Source: Paulinella micropora
Taxonomy: Eukaryota; Cercozoa; Imbricatea; Euglyphida
Length of the DNA: 64,000 nt
Assembly: GCA_009731375.1 (NCBI GenBank)
Contig: BJOX01000116.1
Location: 85,845 to 149,844 of the forward strand
Direction of reading: 5' to 3'
The translations under genes and the position numbers were made by a program. Shown piece after piece: positions 21,222 to 32,213 of this stretch. The first letter of the stretch is position 1; each line of letters begins with the position of its first letter. The notes beneath the pieces are model-generated. The model ran no database searches. It worked only from the letters and a program-made list of their open reading frames with translations, and was not told where the DNA came from.

Positions 21222-21492
21222 TATCTAATTTTTATAGTGTCCGACCTGTCCGACCTTTTATTAAGAAATGAAAATTTTTTTTACCTCTCTACTTTTATTA
21301 CAATAGAGAAAAAATAATTTCCCCAGCGGGTGGGTGGGACTCGGACAGGTAGGCCTTCATTAATACTAACACGGGTTTGTCTCTCTCAGACTGCTACTAT
21401 TAACAACAACTGGCCGACTGAGTGGTTTTAACAACATGTAGGGACATATCGGGGTAATATGGATTTATAATTTAAAATAATTAAAATAATAT
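21222..21492. repeat. PLV left terminal inverted repeat, inner part
   Basis: Continues the left repeat after the gypsy insertion and matches the reverse complement of 38321-38595. The inner boundary is at GGATTTATAATTTAAAATAA, after which left and right diverge. In total the left repeat is about 1.39 kb. Confidence 0.9.
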
Positions 21493-21514
21493 AATTATAT
21501 ATATAAGGGACATA

Positions 21515-22022
21515 ATGCCGAGGACACCTCAGTTCACTAAGGAAGAAGTGGTTCAACGGAGAAGGGAAAGGGCGAAAGCATTTTTCAGGGCTCATCCTGA
21601 TAAGAATAGGGCGAACGCGAAGGCATACTATTATAAGAACCAAGAGAGGATAAAATTATTACGGAAGGAGAAATATGAAAAACAAAAAGCAGAATTGCTT
21701 GAATTAAGGGCTTTTCGTAATAATATGTTAAACAATATCGCTAGCGACATTCAAGTGCCACCAAAGAATGATTTTTTCGATTTTGTGTCACTTTTTCAAT
21801 TTTGGATCACTTTTTCGTTTCTATATCAAAATTTTTCATTTTCAAATTTAACGGTAACATTTCGCTAAATTTACGTCATTTTTGCGGACGCATATAGCCG
21901 TTAATGTCAAAAATTCAAAATTTTGATACAAAAACGAAAAAGTGACCCAAAACAGAAAAAGTGACACAAAGCCGAAAAACCAATTTCCTTTTAGCACTTG
22001 AATATCGCTAGCAGTATATAAT
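21515..22022 (+). pseudogene. Lysine/arginine-rich PLV protein, interrupted by MITE
   Basis: Begins MPRTPQFTKEEVVQRRRERA, with repeats such as NRANAKAYYYKNQERIKLLR, related in style to the other lysine-rich viral proteins here. After about residue 77 a 255-bp insertion (21746-22000) disrupts it. The current frame runs into the insert and stops at 21868. Just past the insert the duplicated target allows only two more residues before TAA, so the original protein was about 80 residues and lost little more than its natural end. First gene after the left inverted repeat. Role unknown. Confidence 0.6.
21746..22000. mobile_element. MITE-like insert with direct repeats
   Basis: AATATCGCTAGC is directly repeated at 21734-21745 and 22001-22012, consistent with a 9-12 bp target duplication. 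The 255-bp insert is an imperfect inverted repeat: ATTCAAGTGC near the left end faces GCACTTGAAT at the right, and GTGTCACTTTTTC and GGATCACTTTTTCGTTTCTA face their complements. No coding capacity. It looks like a small non-autonomous DNA transposon; the family is unknown. Confidence 0.75.
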
Positions 22023-22069
22023 TTATTTTATATATTCTCATAAAAAATATATATACTATTATATAAACC

Positions 22070-22631
22070 ATGGACACCTCTCACCGCCGATCGTATTGGA
22101 CATATGATGACCTAAGACTTCATTTGGATTATGTAAGTGGAAATTATTTCCTAAATCTGGTCAATGCAGTTTCATTTATATCGCCCGATGGAAAGTGGAA
22201 CACGAACGACTGGAAACATGTGGAAAGTATAGAAAACGGAGAAGAACAATATTGTTGTTGCTCACACGAGATTACAAATAATTACATTATAAAAAATGTA
22301 AAAAACGGGAACGAAATGGTGCTGGGCTCTGAATGTATCAAGCGGTTCAAGAACGATAAAATGAACGAAGACCTATCATTGCTTATTCGCACTCTTGACA
22401 ATCCAAACATTAAATTCTGTTGCTATTAGACTAATAGCAACAGGGCAATTCCAAAAAAGATTGTAGAAAAGTATCCGAACAGGGACAAGTATTATCATAA
22501 GACCTGCCTCATAAAGAAATTAAAGTATTGCGAACTTTGTGGAGAATTTAAAGGATTTATTAAATGCGGGTGCTTGAATAAGTTAAAAAAAAAGAAATTA
22601 TTTTTTTGTATAAAGATATATAAAAAATTAT
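22070..22631 (+). pseudogene. Small Cys-rich zinc-binding PLV protein, one stop
   Basis: Starts MDTSHRRSYWTYDDLRLHLD. A segment with CCCSHEI and GSECIKRF (residues about 62-95) fits a small viral zinc-binding domain seen in large DNA viruses; I know no function for it. An in-frame TAG (22427-22429) ends the open frame at 119 residues, but the same frame continues downstream with CELCGEFKGFIKCGC, a second candidate zinc ribbon, to a TAA near 22629. The TAG lies in a perfect short palindrome, GTTGCTATTAG-A-CTAATAGCAAC. The gene precedes the primase-helicase. Confidence 0.55.
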
Positions 22632-22718
22632 AATTACCTATTAAGGATAGTGTTATATATATGGATATATAGAATAATTAATTTATTTTTATTGAAAAGA
22701 TCTGAGAGACTATATAAC

Positions 22719-25003
22719 ATGACCGCACCGACACTGACCAATGAGCAATGGTATTGAAAACAAGAAGAAGCACTGAGAGATAAACCGCAGGACGCGGTCC
22801 TTATCAAGTGGGGGAAGAAGCAATTCACCACTATGCCATTTCAAGAGGATTTCGTGGCATTGATTGAAAAAACGCCAGATGAACAAAGACAATACTATGA
22901 AGTATTAATGGAAAACAAACCCCAGCGAATGTTTGCCGACATTGATGGCGATGAATTATCAATCTCACGCGAAAAAATATATGAGCGATGGAACACGCTT
23001 ATGGAAAAAGATTACCCCGACCTCTGTTTCACATTTGAACGGGCCGACAAGAATATTGAATTGCGAACCATACTTGATATTTCTGTTTATAACAAAAACA
23101 GGGCTTTCCGCACTATCTATTCTCATAAAGATGGTAGCGACCACGTTTTGCTTCCGTATTCATACACACCAAAAACAAACAACTTGAAACTGCTTCAAGA
23201 TGTAGAACTAGACGATTATTTGATTATGCGACCCGATGATGATACATTTTACAACATCAAAATTCCCGAATATACAACTTTGAAACGATATCAACATATC
23301 ACATTGGAAGAAATATACGAAATCATACTCAGCAAAATACCAAATGTAGAAATTGTTGAAAAAAAAAGCAGAGAATGTTTATTTTAAAAACCATAGGGAC
23401 ACGAATATGTATCATAAACAGAGAAGAAAATAACAGCGACAATTGCTATGTGGTATGGAGAAGAGATGGGTTATATTTCTATTGCCACGATAGTAATTGT
23501 GAGGGTAAAGGTATAAAAATTCACGAACTATCGCCCCCCGTCGTCCGTAATATCAACACGATTGAAGATTTGCGATGACTTGCCGATGAATGTAATAATT
23601 TGGAAAAATTCACAGAGTTGATAGATACTGCTTTGGCTTGGATGAATAAATCATAGACTTTTGCTAACTTAGCAAAGCCGACCATAATTGAAGAATATGT
23701 TGATTCCAAAGGTAAGCAGGTGTTCCGCTACAAGACAGAATCAGCGATGGAATCATTCTTCAAAAACAAGAGAGTAAAGACCAATTTATCAAAGGAGGAC
23801 TGGATAGCATTAGGCAAAAACCCCGCCACATTGAATGTTGTTGATTTGTATAAAATGTGGAACACACACCCAAAAAGACACGAAGTGAATGATGTAATCT
23901 TTGATCCAAAAGCATACTTTGATAACGACAAACAAAGGTTTTATAATTTGTTTAAGGGTTTTGAAATTCCAGCGGACACATTAGAAGACGTGAAATCATT
24001 CACGGCAGAAGAAGAAAAAAATGAAGCATTCTTTCAGCATATCGTAAACAGATGGTGCGAGGGAAGGCAGGACATATATAAAAATGTGCTTGATATGTTC
24101 GCGAGCATTTACCAGAAGCCATGGCAGAAACTACACTTATCATTAGTTTTGACAAGCACTGAACGAGCAGGAAAGGGTATTATTCTTGAAATATTCAAAC
24201 ACATAATAGGTGCCGATTATTACTTCCAGCCGTCCGATGTTAAAGAAATATTAGGTGATTTCAATGCCCAACTAGCAAAAGCAATTGTAGTATTTATGGA
24301 CGAAATGGTCTGGGGTGGTGATAAAGAACGAGCGGGAACAATTAAGAAACTTGTATCAGAAAACACACTCACTCTTAAACAAAAATATTTACCAAATCTA
24401 ACATTAGAAAATATGTTATTCTTGGTCCTTGCTTCAAATGAAGAATGGGTAGTGCCGGCGGGAACCACAGAGCAACGATGGCTAGTCCTTGATGTTTCTG
24501 ATGAATTAGCACTTATGAAACCAGACGAAAAGAGAAAAGTAATTACAGATATTAGGTCTATTGACAGGCAACGACTGGCGAAGTTTCTCCTTGAAAGAGA
24601 CCTCAGCGATTTTAATGACCGCGAAACGATTATTACAAAGGGACTGCGAGAACAAAAAGTGAAATCCCTTTCAAAGTTAAGAAAGTGGTGGTTGGATTGC
24701 TTAAACTTGGGATATATTACAAAAGAGTTTCCAGAAATTCATTTTGGTAAAGAGGTTTCAAAAGAAGCGTTGTATGATGTGTATAAAGCAAACGCGAATG
24801 ATCCGCACACTTCACGGGTCAGTTTCTGGACAAGTCTTAGAAAACTGATGCCAAATGTGGTAGAAAAGAAGAAAACAATTGACGAAGGTATAAGAATTAA
24901 ATGCGTAGATTTACCAACCTTAGAAGAATGTAAAAATCAGTGGAAGGTTATTTATGGCGATAATGAATGGGCTTTGACGACGACAATGATGATGAATAAA
25001 TAA
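22719..25003 (+). pseudogene. PLV primase-SF3 helicase (D5-like), degraded
   Basis: Replication protein remnant of about 760 codons. The N-terminal part is an archaeo-eukaryotic primase: RMFADIDGDE carries the metal-binding DxD, followed by RAFRTIYSHKDGSDHVLLP. A zinc-binding segment, YFYCHDSNCEGKGI, follows near 23480. The C-terminal part is an SF3 helicase with Walker A STERAGKGIILEIF (about 24150), Walker B IVVFMDEMVW (about 24290) and a motif-C-like LASNEEW (about 24430). The frame starts with ATG at 22719 and meets TGA at 22755. It shifts in an A9 run near 23365, then meets TGA at 23576 and TAG at 23654; the helicase part is open from there. These breaks make a working protein unlikely. 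Such primase-helicases start DNA replication in PLVs and nucleocytoplasmic viruses. Confidence 0.87.
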
Positions 25004-25042
25004 TATAAAACGGATTTTTTTTTGTTATGCTTATATATAACA

Positions 25043-25720
25043 TGTCAACCAAAAAAGATTATTTGAGCCAAAATAGAAAAATGGACTCATTTAAGTAGCG
25101 ATATAAAACTGCCAACAAGCAAATCGCTTAAAACTGATATCGTCGCATTTTATGAAAAATACAGAACCTAACAAAATCAAGAAGTTAATGAGAAGAGTGA
25201 TAATGTTGAAGTTTTATTGCCTTCTTCCGATATGATGAAAAAATTCTTTGATAATGAACCAACAACAGAAGATCATACACCCTTTAAAGAAAGTGATTTG
25301 AAGAACTCCAACATAGTTGAAGATGCGACCTTCTGTCAGGAAACTGGTATTACCGAAATCAAGGCTAATGTAGGAGAAGTAAAAGAGGAAACCGCACCAA
25401 CGAAGGAAAAGAAAACACCGATTAAAGAAAAGCGAAATCCGCCCGAGAACGGATATAGTTGCTATGAAATAATAACGGCACATTTGAAAGTATCAAAAGA
25501 CCCGTTTAATTTCTTGTATATGAAAGTGGAAGACCGCACCATAATGCAGGAGGATATGAAGAAATGGCATGAGATTAGATACGCACACATACCACCAGAC
25601 CAACGCCCTATTCTTAAATATGGTAAGTTAGATTATAAGACATTTTTCCGCGATGTCTTATCTCAACACGAGGGCAAACTAACAACATTAAAAGATATGT
25701 ATGATAGGTTTCATATGTAA
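25043..25720 (+). pseudogene. PLV protein of unknown function, broken 5' half
   Basis: The likely start is MSTKKDYLSQNRKMDSF at 25043. A frameshift follows within 20 codons and a TAA sits at 25169-25171, so only the C-terminal part is open (about 25172-25720). That part is hydrophilic, with a lysine/glutamate linker rich in PTKEKKTPIKEKRNPP and a better-folded end containing NGYSCYEIITAHLKVSKDPF. I recognise no domain. It follows the primase-helicase directly and its 3' end overlaps the end of the opposite-strand gene by about 10 bp. Confidence 0.55.
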
Positions 25721-26339
25721 TCGGCGGTTAGTGCTATGTCTCTCATCACATCAATATTAAAATATGATGGTTTAAAGGACACATAATCCGCAGATGCTGT
25801 TTTATAATATACTTCCAATGTTATTGGAGCATCTGTCGCATATGTCAATAAAACCTCATTCGTTGTATTTCCAGAAATTCGTATTGTTGTATTATTGGTG
25901 GTGTCCGCGGGATTTGGACAAGTCATTAACCATATCATTTTCATTTGGACTCCGTATCTTTGAATTAGCCACACACAATCAAAAGACTTATACTCAATGG
26001 CGGTTGTATAATTAGCACTTCGCTGTAAAAGTCATCAACATTTGTTCCGTCCGTTTTATGAAACCAGAACTGGAAAGTTTCTATTCCGGTTGGAGCAGGC
26101 AAATTCAAAGACCCGCGAAAAGCAACTTTAATGAAATAACCATATCCTAAATTAGATATTGTTTTGCTACCATATCCGCCCGTGCAAAGTGTGGTGAATG
26201 TGGAACTTTCCATCCACGACCTAAGGTCAAGACCAACGTAAGCATTTTGAATGTTTCTCGTCAATGTTGGAGTAGCAGTAACGGCAATAGTTTTAGTATC
26301 TATTGACTGCTGTTCTTGTGATCGGCCGAATATATTCAT
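25711..26339 (-). pseudogene. Putative PLV virion protein (MNIFG type), frameshifted
   Basis: Begins MNIFGRSQEQQSIDTKTIA. The first 115 or so residues are in one frame and the rest in another, with the shift near 25970. Composition is serine/threonine/asparagine-rich with predicted beta strands. Its start resembles that of the longer minus-strand protein at 35465-36694 (MNLFGQS), and both lie on the strand opposite the capsid genes. I infer related surface or fibre-associated proteins; there is no domain match I can name. It is divergent from the large fibre gene at 26442. Confidence 0.5.
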
Positions 26340-26441
26340 ATTTTTTAAACTATATATTCCACTATATATAAAAAATCGCTCGCGATTTTGCTATATAACA
26401 CAAATTGAAAATTTGTTTGTATAAAATAATACAATTAAAAT

Positions 26442-29400
26442 ATGAACCATTTAGGCAATCCGTGGTCTTATCATTTTTACGGATCCGTTATAGTGGACGA
26501 GGATTTAGAAATTGATGGAGTATTATATGGCGATCATATTGAAGCAAACTCAATACAAGCAAGGACGGATGATATAACAATATCTTCAAGAAATAACAAT
26601 TCTTCTTTGTTGATATCTGATACAGGCTATGTATCAATTAATAGCGAATACGATTTACCATTAGCGGACGGCAAGGCGAACCAAGTATTAAAAACGGATG
26701 GGTTTGGCAATACTTCATTTGCTACATTAACTTCAAGTTTTATAAGCGACTTTGAACTTGATAAATTAACTGATGTAGCCATAACCGCACCAATAGCCAC
26801 TAATAGTTATCTAACATATAATTCAATAAACTGGGTAAATAAAACATTTCCGATAAATGTTGATGAATTCGGCAATATTAGTATGGGAAGGAAGAATATA
26901 ACAGGAGTTAATTTGCTAAATACCAAAGATGTTGATGAATGGATATTTGAGCATAATGATAATAATAATAAAGTGTCAGCAGGTGGAAGTATAGACAGCC
27001 ACAGCGATGTGACAATAACAGGCTTCCCAGCAGATAATCAACTGCTTATTTATAGCACAGGACAATGGAGAAATACGACTTCACCCTTTCTGAGATTAGA
27101 CGGCACAGCCAGTATGACGGGAGGAATAAATATGAACAACCAAAACATTACAAATGTAAATCAACTAAATGGTAGGGCTATCGCAACTTGGTTATCAGAG
27201 CACGACTCCAACAACGTGAAAGTGTCTGCAAGTGGAAGTATTGATACACATAGTGATGTGATTATAACAACAGCAACAGATAATCAACTGCTTATTTATA
27301 GCACAGGACAATGGCGAAATTTTGCATCGCCCTTTCTTAGATTAGACGGCACAGCCAGTATGACAGGAGCATTAAATATGGGTGGTTATGCTATTTCAGG
27401 GGCTTCTACATATAATGGAATTAATCTCACCACTCTTGCAGTTGATGGTTCGGTGGTTAAACTAACAGGAGACCAAACCATAGCAGGAAATAAAAAATTT
27501 ACATCAACTTTAGAAGTAAGTGGTTCATCCAATCCTACTACTTTTGACGGCATCGGCATAGCATTTGATACAAAAATAGGAATGATTGCAGCACAAAAAA
27601 CAGCAACAGCAACTTGGTATCCGATACAAATAACTGGTTCATATGTAGAATTATATTCAGGTAATACTTTAATTATAACTGCAACTGGAACAAGATTAAG
27701 TTTGAACAACAACAGAATAACAAACTTAGCCAACCCTTCCGCTTCAACAGTTGATACAAAAGACGGGCAAAATGTGAAACTAACAGGAAACAAAACCATA
27801 GCAGGAATTAAGACATATAGCAGTGGTGTTGAAATTACTGGAAATTCAATCAATTCAACAACAAAGGGCACATTCATCGTTTTTAATTCTACCAGTAATA
27901 TCGGGTCAATTGCTAGTTTGAATATGAAAACAAATACGTATTATAATTTTGAAATTTCTGCGAAAAAAATAAGTTTTATTATTGATGGAACGATTGTTTC
28001 GTGGTTTAATGCTACTGGCTTAGATTGTAATAGTAGTCGGATTGTTAATCTAGGAGCACCACAAAATGCGAATGAAGCGGTAAATAGGCAATATCTGGAT
28101 GACAATTGTGTGAAACTAACAGGAGACCAAACAATAACAGGAATTAAAACATTCAACGGGACGAGCACTACAATAAAATATCTAACTTTAACACAAACGG
28201 CTGATTTTAATAATCAAGTTATCATTAATGGTGGAAATATAGCATATAATGGGGCGAGGATATTAAACCAAAATGGAGGAGATATATTCTTTTCACAGAC
28301 ATCAGGTGATTATCAATATTTCTTATTTACTCTAAATACTGCTACAAGTGGAACCGCGAACCAAAGAGGTTATGTATTCACGAATGTAGCATTTGATTTA
28401 AAAGGAGCAGGTCTTTATATTTCAAAACTTTTGGATAATAAAAGTGCTTCATCTGACATTGTCCGTTTTAACAATGCTGGGGGTATGCGATTTTATGGGG
28501 ACTTAGATATGAACTCAAACAACATAACAAGTGCTGGAACAATAACGGGAACATCAATTACTTCAACTGCTGGCACGACTACAACAACATTAACGGCAAG
28601 CGATAAAATAACAACAGCAACAGGCAAACCAATAATCATAGGAAACACAGCAAAAAAGGAATAGGTACAACAGCGGGTTTAGAATTGTATGGGACTTTTA
28701 ATAATAATACTGCTGGAGCACATATACAAGCGATTGCAACAGAAGATATATATCCTACATTTGGACTATTTAATTTAGGACATAATAGCATAAATATGGG
28801 TTTTGATGCTTATTTAGATGGCGCGGGATGGAAATCAAGTTATGCGAGTTCAAACTTTTTAATTAATAAATTTTCCAACAAACTTAGATTTTTGTATGAT
28901 AGTGGGAAAAGTGTTGGGACTGCTGTTCCTTGGTCTGTGGCTCTTGAACTTGATACAGCAGGCTTATTAACAACAAAGGCAATAACGGCGAGTGGATTAA
29001 TAACGGCGAATGCGGGAATTACATATTCTGGGTTGCTAACGACCACAACTAATAATGGAGCGAAAATAGGAATTCAAGGACAAACAGACGGGACGAATGC
29101 GAGAGGAATATTTGTATGGGATACTGCTGATTCAGCATGGGGGATTTATATGTCTCAGTCTGGAGCAAATAAAGCATTAAATGGAGGAACAGCACCAGCA
29201 GGAGGAGTAGGCGGAGGATTAACTTCTTATGCTTTTAGATTTAGAGTGAATAATTCTTCAACGATGGGAGAATAGTTCAAATACTGCTTTAATGTCTTTG
29301 AAAGCAAGCGATAGACAATTATGGGTATTGTCTAATCCAATTCAATATTCAGACAGGAGAAAAAAGAAGATATAAAGGAATGCTTAGGCTTAGATTTTAT

Positions 29401-30174
29401 TAATAAGTTAAATCCAGTCTGCTATCGTATGATTGATGATTAAAAAAATGTAGGACTGGCTTAATAGCACAGGAATTAGAAGAAATACTAACAGAAATGA
29501 ATATGCTAGATTTTGGCGGTTTTATAAAAGAAACAATTATGGTTCCGTGTCCAACGCAAAGAAAAGAATGCGAATTGAAGGCTGTGAGCGTTAATCCAGA
29601 AGATGTTAAATGTGTTGATAGTGGTGATGTTGGTTATGGTATAGGTTATTCCGAGTTTATCGCCCCGTTAATTAAGGCCACACAAGAGTTATCGGAAAAG
29701 GTAGTTAATTTAGAAATGGCACTTATTCCTTTTCTAATGCCAAGCGACCAAAATGGTGGAATTGGCACTTCGCAAACAAACCCACTTATTAAAGGCAACA
29801 AACAAAGACGCGCTCGTGTGCTAGCAACTAAGAATGATTTTGAATCACTAGACAACACACTTTATAGCAACACAAATGATCACTTTATGGTGAATAAATA
29901 CAATAGAGCAGTCATTCAGACCAGAATGATCGAAAAAAGAGAGTTTCCAAAAATGAAACGAAAACTGACTAGAAACTTCCCTGCTGAAATCCCGCGACAA
30001 GTTCAAACTCGTCCTGAAAGAAAAGATTTTAAACCGCTTGTCAATCCTCCAAGTAATTATGCTTTTGGTAGTCCTTACTCTCCTTATTTCTATAATTATG
30101 CTTCACCACCCCAACCATTTGGTGCTGAATATGATAATTATAGATATAATCCAAACTATTTTCAAAACCCATAA
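26442..30174 (+). pseudogene. PLV fibre protein with S74-type chaperone end, frameshifted
   Basis: Long fibrous protein. The first 740 codons are open and built of repeats: two copies of a segment with FLRLDGTASMTGG and DNQLLIYSTGQWRN, and three of VKLTGDQTIAG or a near variant, typical of trimeric tail fibres. A frameshift near 28650 (A6 run) leads to a second stretch to 29275. A third, more damaged stretch contains SDRRKKK, GLDFINKLNPVCYR and TGLIAQELEEIL, and then YGIGYSEFIAPLIKATQEL. These match the intramolecular chaperone (peptidase S74) domain that trimerises and self-cleaves phage fibres; its Ser-Lys pair sits in SDRRKK. A proline/tyrosine-rich tail ends at 30174. A role in host attachment is inferred. 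Several breaks imply loss of function. Confidence 0.75.
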
Positions 30175-30185
30175 TATAGCAAGAC

Positions 30186-31105
30186 ATGCCCAGATCTACA
30201 TACAAAGGATTAATAGCAAACAAGTTACCACGAAAAACACTTTTGAAACAGAATCTGGAGAAAACCAACATAGAAAAAGCACACGAGGAATTCACTATTG
30301 ACAGGCCAGTAATAACAGAGTTAGATAGCAAAACACCGCCCAAATTTAAGAATGACTTGGAAATACAACCAATTAAAACACAAAGAGATGGTGTTGAATT
30401 GCTTCCTATTCAAAAAGAAGGAATATTGCCAGCAATTGGGACTATGGTTATATGTGCAAGCACTGGCGGAGGTAAATCAGTTATGATTTGTAATCTACTC
30501 GCCAAAAAGAACATGTTGAAAGGTTTTTATGATAGAATAGTCGTCTTTTGCTTAAGTCCGTGCCCGATTTTAGAAGACACTCTCAAGTTAAAAAAAGAAG
30601 ACATAATCAAAGAGGATAAGCCTGAGTTAATGAGAGAAATATTGACTAAACAAAAGGAACTGATTAAAACTAAAGGGTTTAAGAAGGCACCAAAAATATT
30701 ATTGTTATTAGATGATATCGCACAGAGTAAAACTTTCCTCAAATCAGAAGTGCTTACTGAGTTGTTTTCGCTTCAACACATGCTAAGGTGTCAGTCTGGG
30801 TAGCAACTCAGAGTTATACTCAACTCCCGCGAAGAATAAGAATTAATTGTCATTGGATGATTATTTTTAATGGAGTAAGCAGAAGCGAACTTGACAGACT
30901 GACAGATGANNNNNNNNNNGCAGATGAATATGAAAGTCCTTTTCTCACTAAAAAAGAATTTTACAATATGGTTAAATATGCTACGGCAGAACCTTATTCA
31001 TTTCTAGCAATTAACAATACTGCTAGTGATAGAACAACCCAGTTTAGAAAGAATTTCTCTACTATATTACGATTAAATAAGGATAGAGATATGACAAACT
31101 TGTAA
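30186..31105 (+). pseudogene. PLV genome-packaging ATPase (A32-like), frameshifted
   Basis: FtsK/HerA-superfamily ATPase that would pump DNA into the capsid. The N-terminal 90 residues are basic. Walker A is CASTGGGKSVMICNLL (near residue 92), Walker B is KILLLLDDIAQS (near 172), and a downstream VWVATQSY carries the sensor Gln typical of A32 ATPases. The frame breaks near 30790, and a 10-N gap lies at 30910-30919 with CAGATGA on both sides. Its place 12 bp after the fibre gene and upstream of the capsid genes is usual for PLVs. Confidence 0.87.
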
Positions 31106-31142
31106 AATTAAATTAAGTGTTTTTTCCGCTATAATATATGAC

Positions 31143-31739
31143 ATGGCGGAACCAACTAAATTATACAAAAGTTGCTATCAACAAGCAATTGCTATTTGGT
31201 ATAAACAGAATTCGCAAGGAGAATTCGTAACAATTCGTAAGGGATCGCCCGAATACTTAGCAGTAAAGAAGATAGAAGAGGATATTAAGAGTGGCAAGAT
31301 TAAGTGTCAATTAAAACCAAAAGTAAGCAAATCAAGAAGTAAGAAAAATGAACAACCTATTGCCAGCGGGCAACCAGACCAAGTGCCAGACGAAGCATTG
31401 AAAAGAAAGGCACCAGACATAGAATCGGCAAATAATTCATCTCCCGAACCAAATGCAAAACCTGTTGAAATGTCTCAAGCGCCTAAGGTTGAACAATCCT
31501 TACCAAAATCTGTTAATCCCACTCCTGTTTCTGTGCCAAAACAAACTACCACAACACCAGCAAGCAAGATAGAAGCAATAGAATATGCTTCTAAGGAAAC
31601 TCCAGCACCAACTAAGGAAGTTGCTCAAACTAGCGACAATGACGTAAATCAAGCCATAGCGGATTTAAAGAAAATGAAAGAGGAAAGAATTACACACAAG
31701 AATTTACAAATTATGAAAAAAATAATTAATGCTAATTGA
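31143..31739 (+). CDS. Basic proline/lysine-rich PLV protein
   Basis: Intact frame of 198 residues, starting MAEPTKLYKSCYQQAIAIWY. The first 70 residues may fold; the middle is disordered, with repeated Pro, Lys, Thr and Gln (for example VPKQTTTTPASK); the C-terminal 30 residues are predicted to be helical. Lying between the packaging ATPase and capsid genes, it may be an internal virion or scaffold protein, but I recognise no domain. Its last codons overlap the start of the next frame by 11 bp. Confidence 0.6.
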   Translation: MAEPTKLYKSCYQQAIAIWYKQNSQGEFVTIRKGSPEYLAVKKIEEDIKSGKIKCQLKPKVSKSRSKKNEQPIASGQPDQVPDEALKRKAPDIESANNSSPEPNAKPVEMSQAPKVEQSLPKSVNPTPVSVPKQTTTTPASKIEAIEYASKETPAPTKEVAQTSDNDVNQAIADLKKMKEERITHKNLQIMKKIINAN

Positions 31740-32131
31740 TAAAAACTCAAGTGCTTCAATTCGTTTGCCGATTGGCTTTATTAATAAACTCAACGAAGCA
31801 AACCGACCTAAAAGTGATGGGTTTCAATTGAATCAATTTGAATTGTGGAGTAGTCATGGTGCCCCATTGGTTAATCAACCATTAACTGAATTTGGTGATC
31901 TTGTCTCACATGAGAGGAGCACTATTCAAAACACATTAACAGACATTTCTGATAAAAAAGAAAATGTGGATGTTGTTGATTTGGACACCGCTGTTAGCAG
32001 TTTGGCTTATTTAAAGAAAGCGGTTCAATGCTGAGGCAAGAGAGTTTCAATTGACTTCACCACAAGATGCGAGACTTGACAATATACAAAATTCAGTTGA
32101 TATTATTAAACAATCCGTTTCAGGTGAATAA
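31729..32131 (+). pseudogene. Small PLV protein, frameshifted near the end
   Basis: Begins MLIDKNSSASIRLPIGFINK and is open for 101 codons. At about 32025 the frame shifts, and the continuing frame encodes a helical tail with SPQDARLDNIQNSVDIIKQS before a TAA near 32129. Function unknown. It sits just before the major capsid gene, so a structural role is possible. Confidence 0.5.
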
Positions 32132-32213
32132 TTATTTATTTTTAATTTCTATTATTATTTTTTAGTATAGTAGCATTGCGAATTTTACAATCTCACAAGC
32201 ACACACAATAAAA

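Noticed and set aside
23576-23656. Alternative genetic code (UGA/UAG as sense)
   Set aside because: Stops coexist with frameshifts, and the gypsy pol and intact viral genes use standard stops; decay is simpler.
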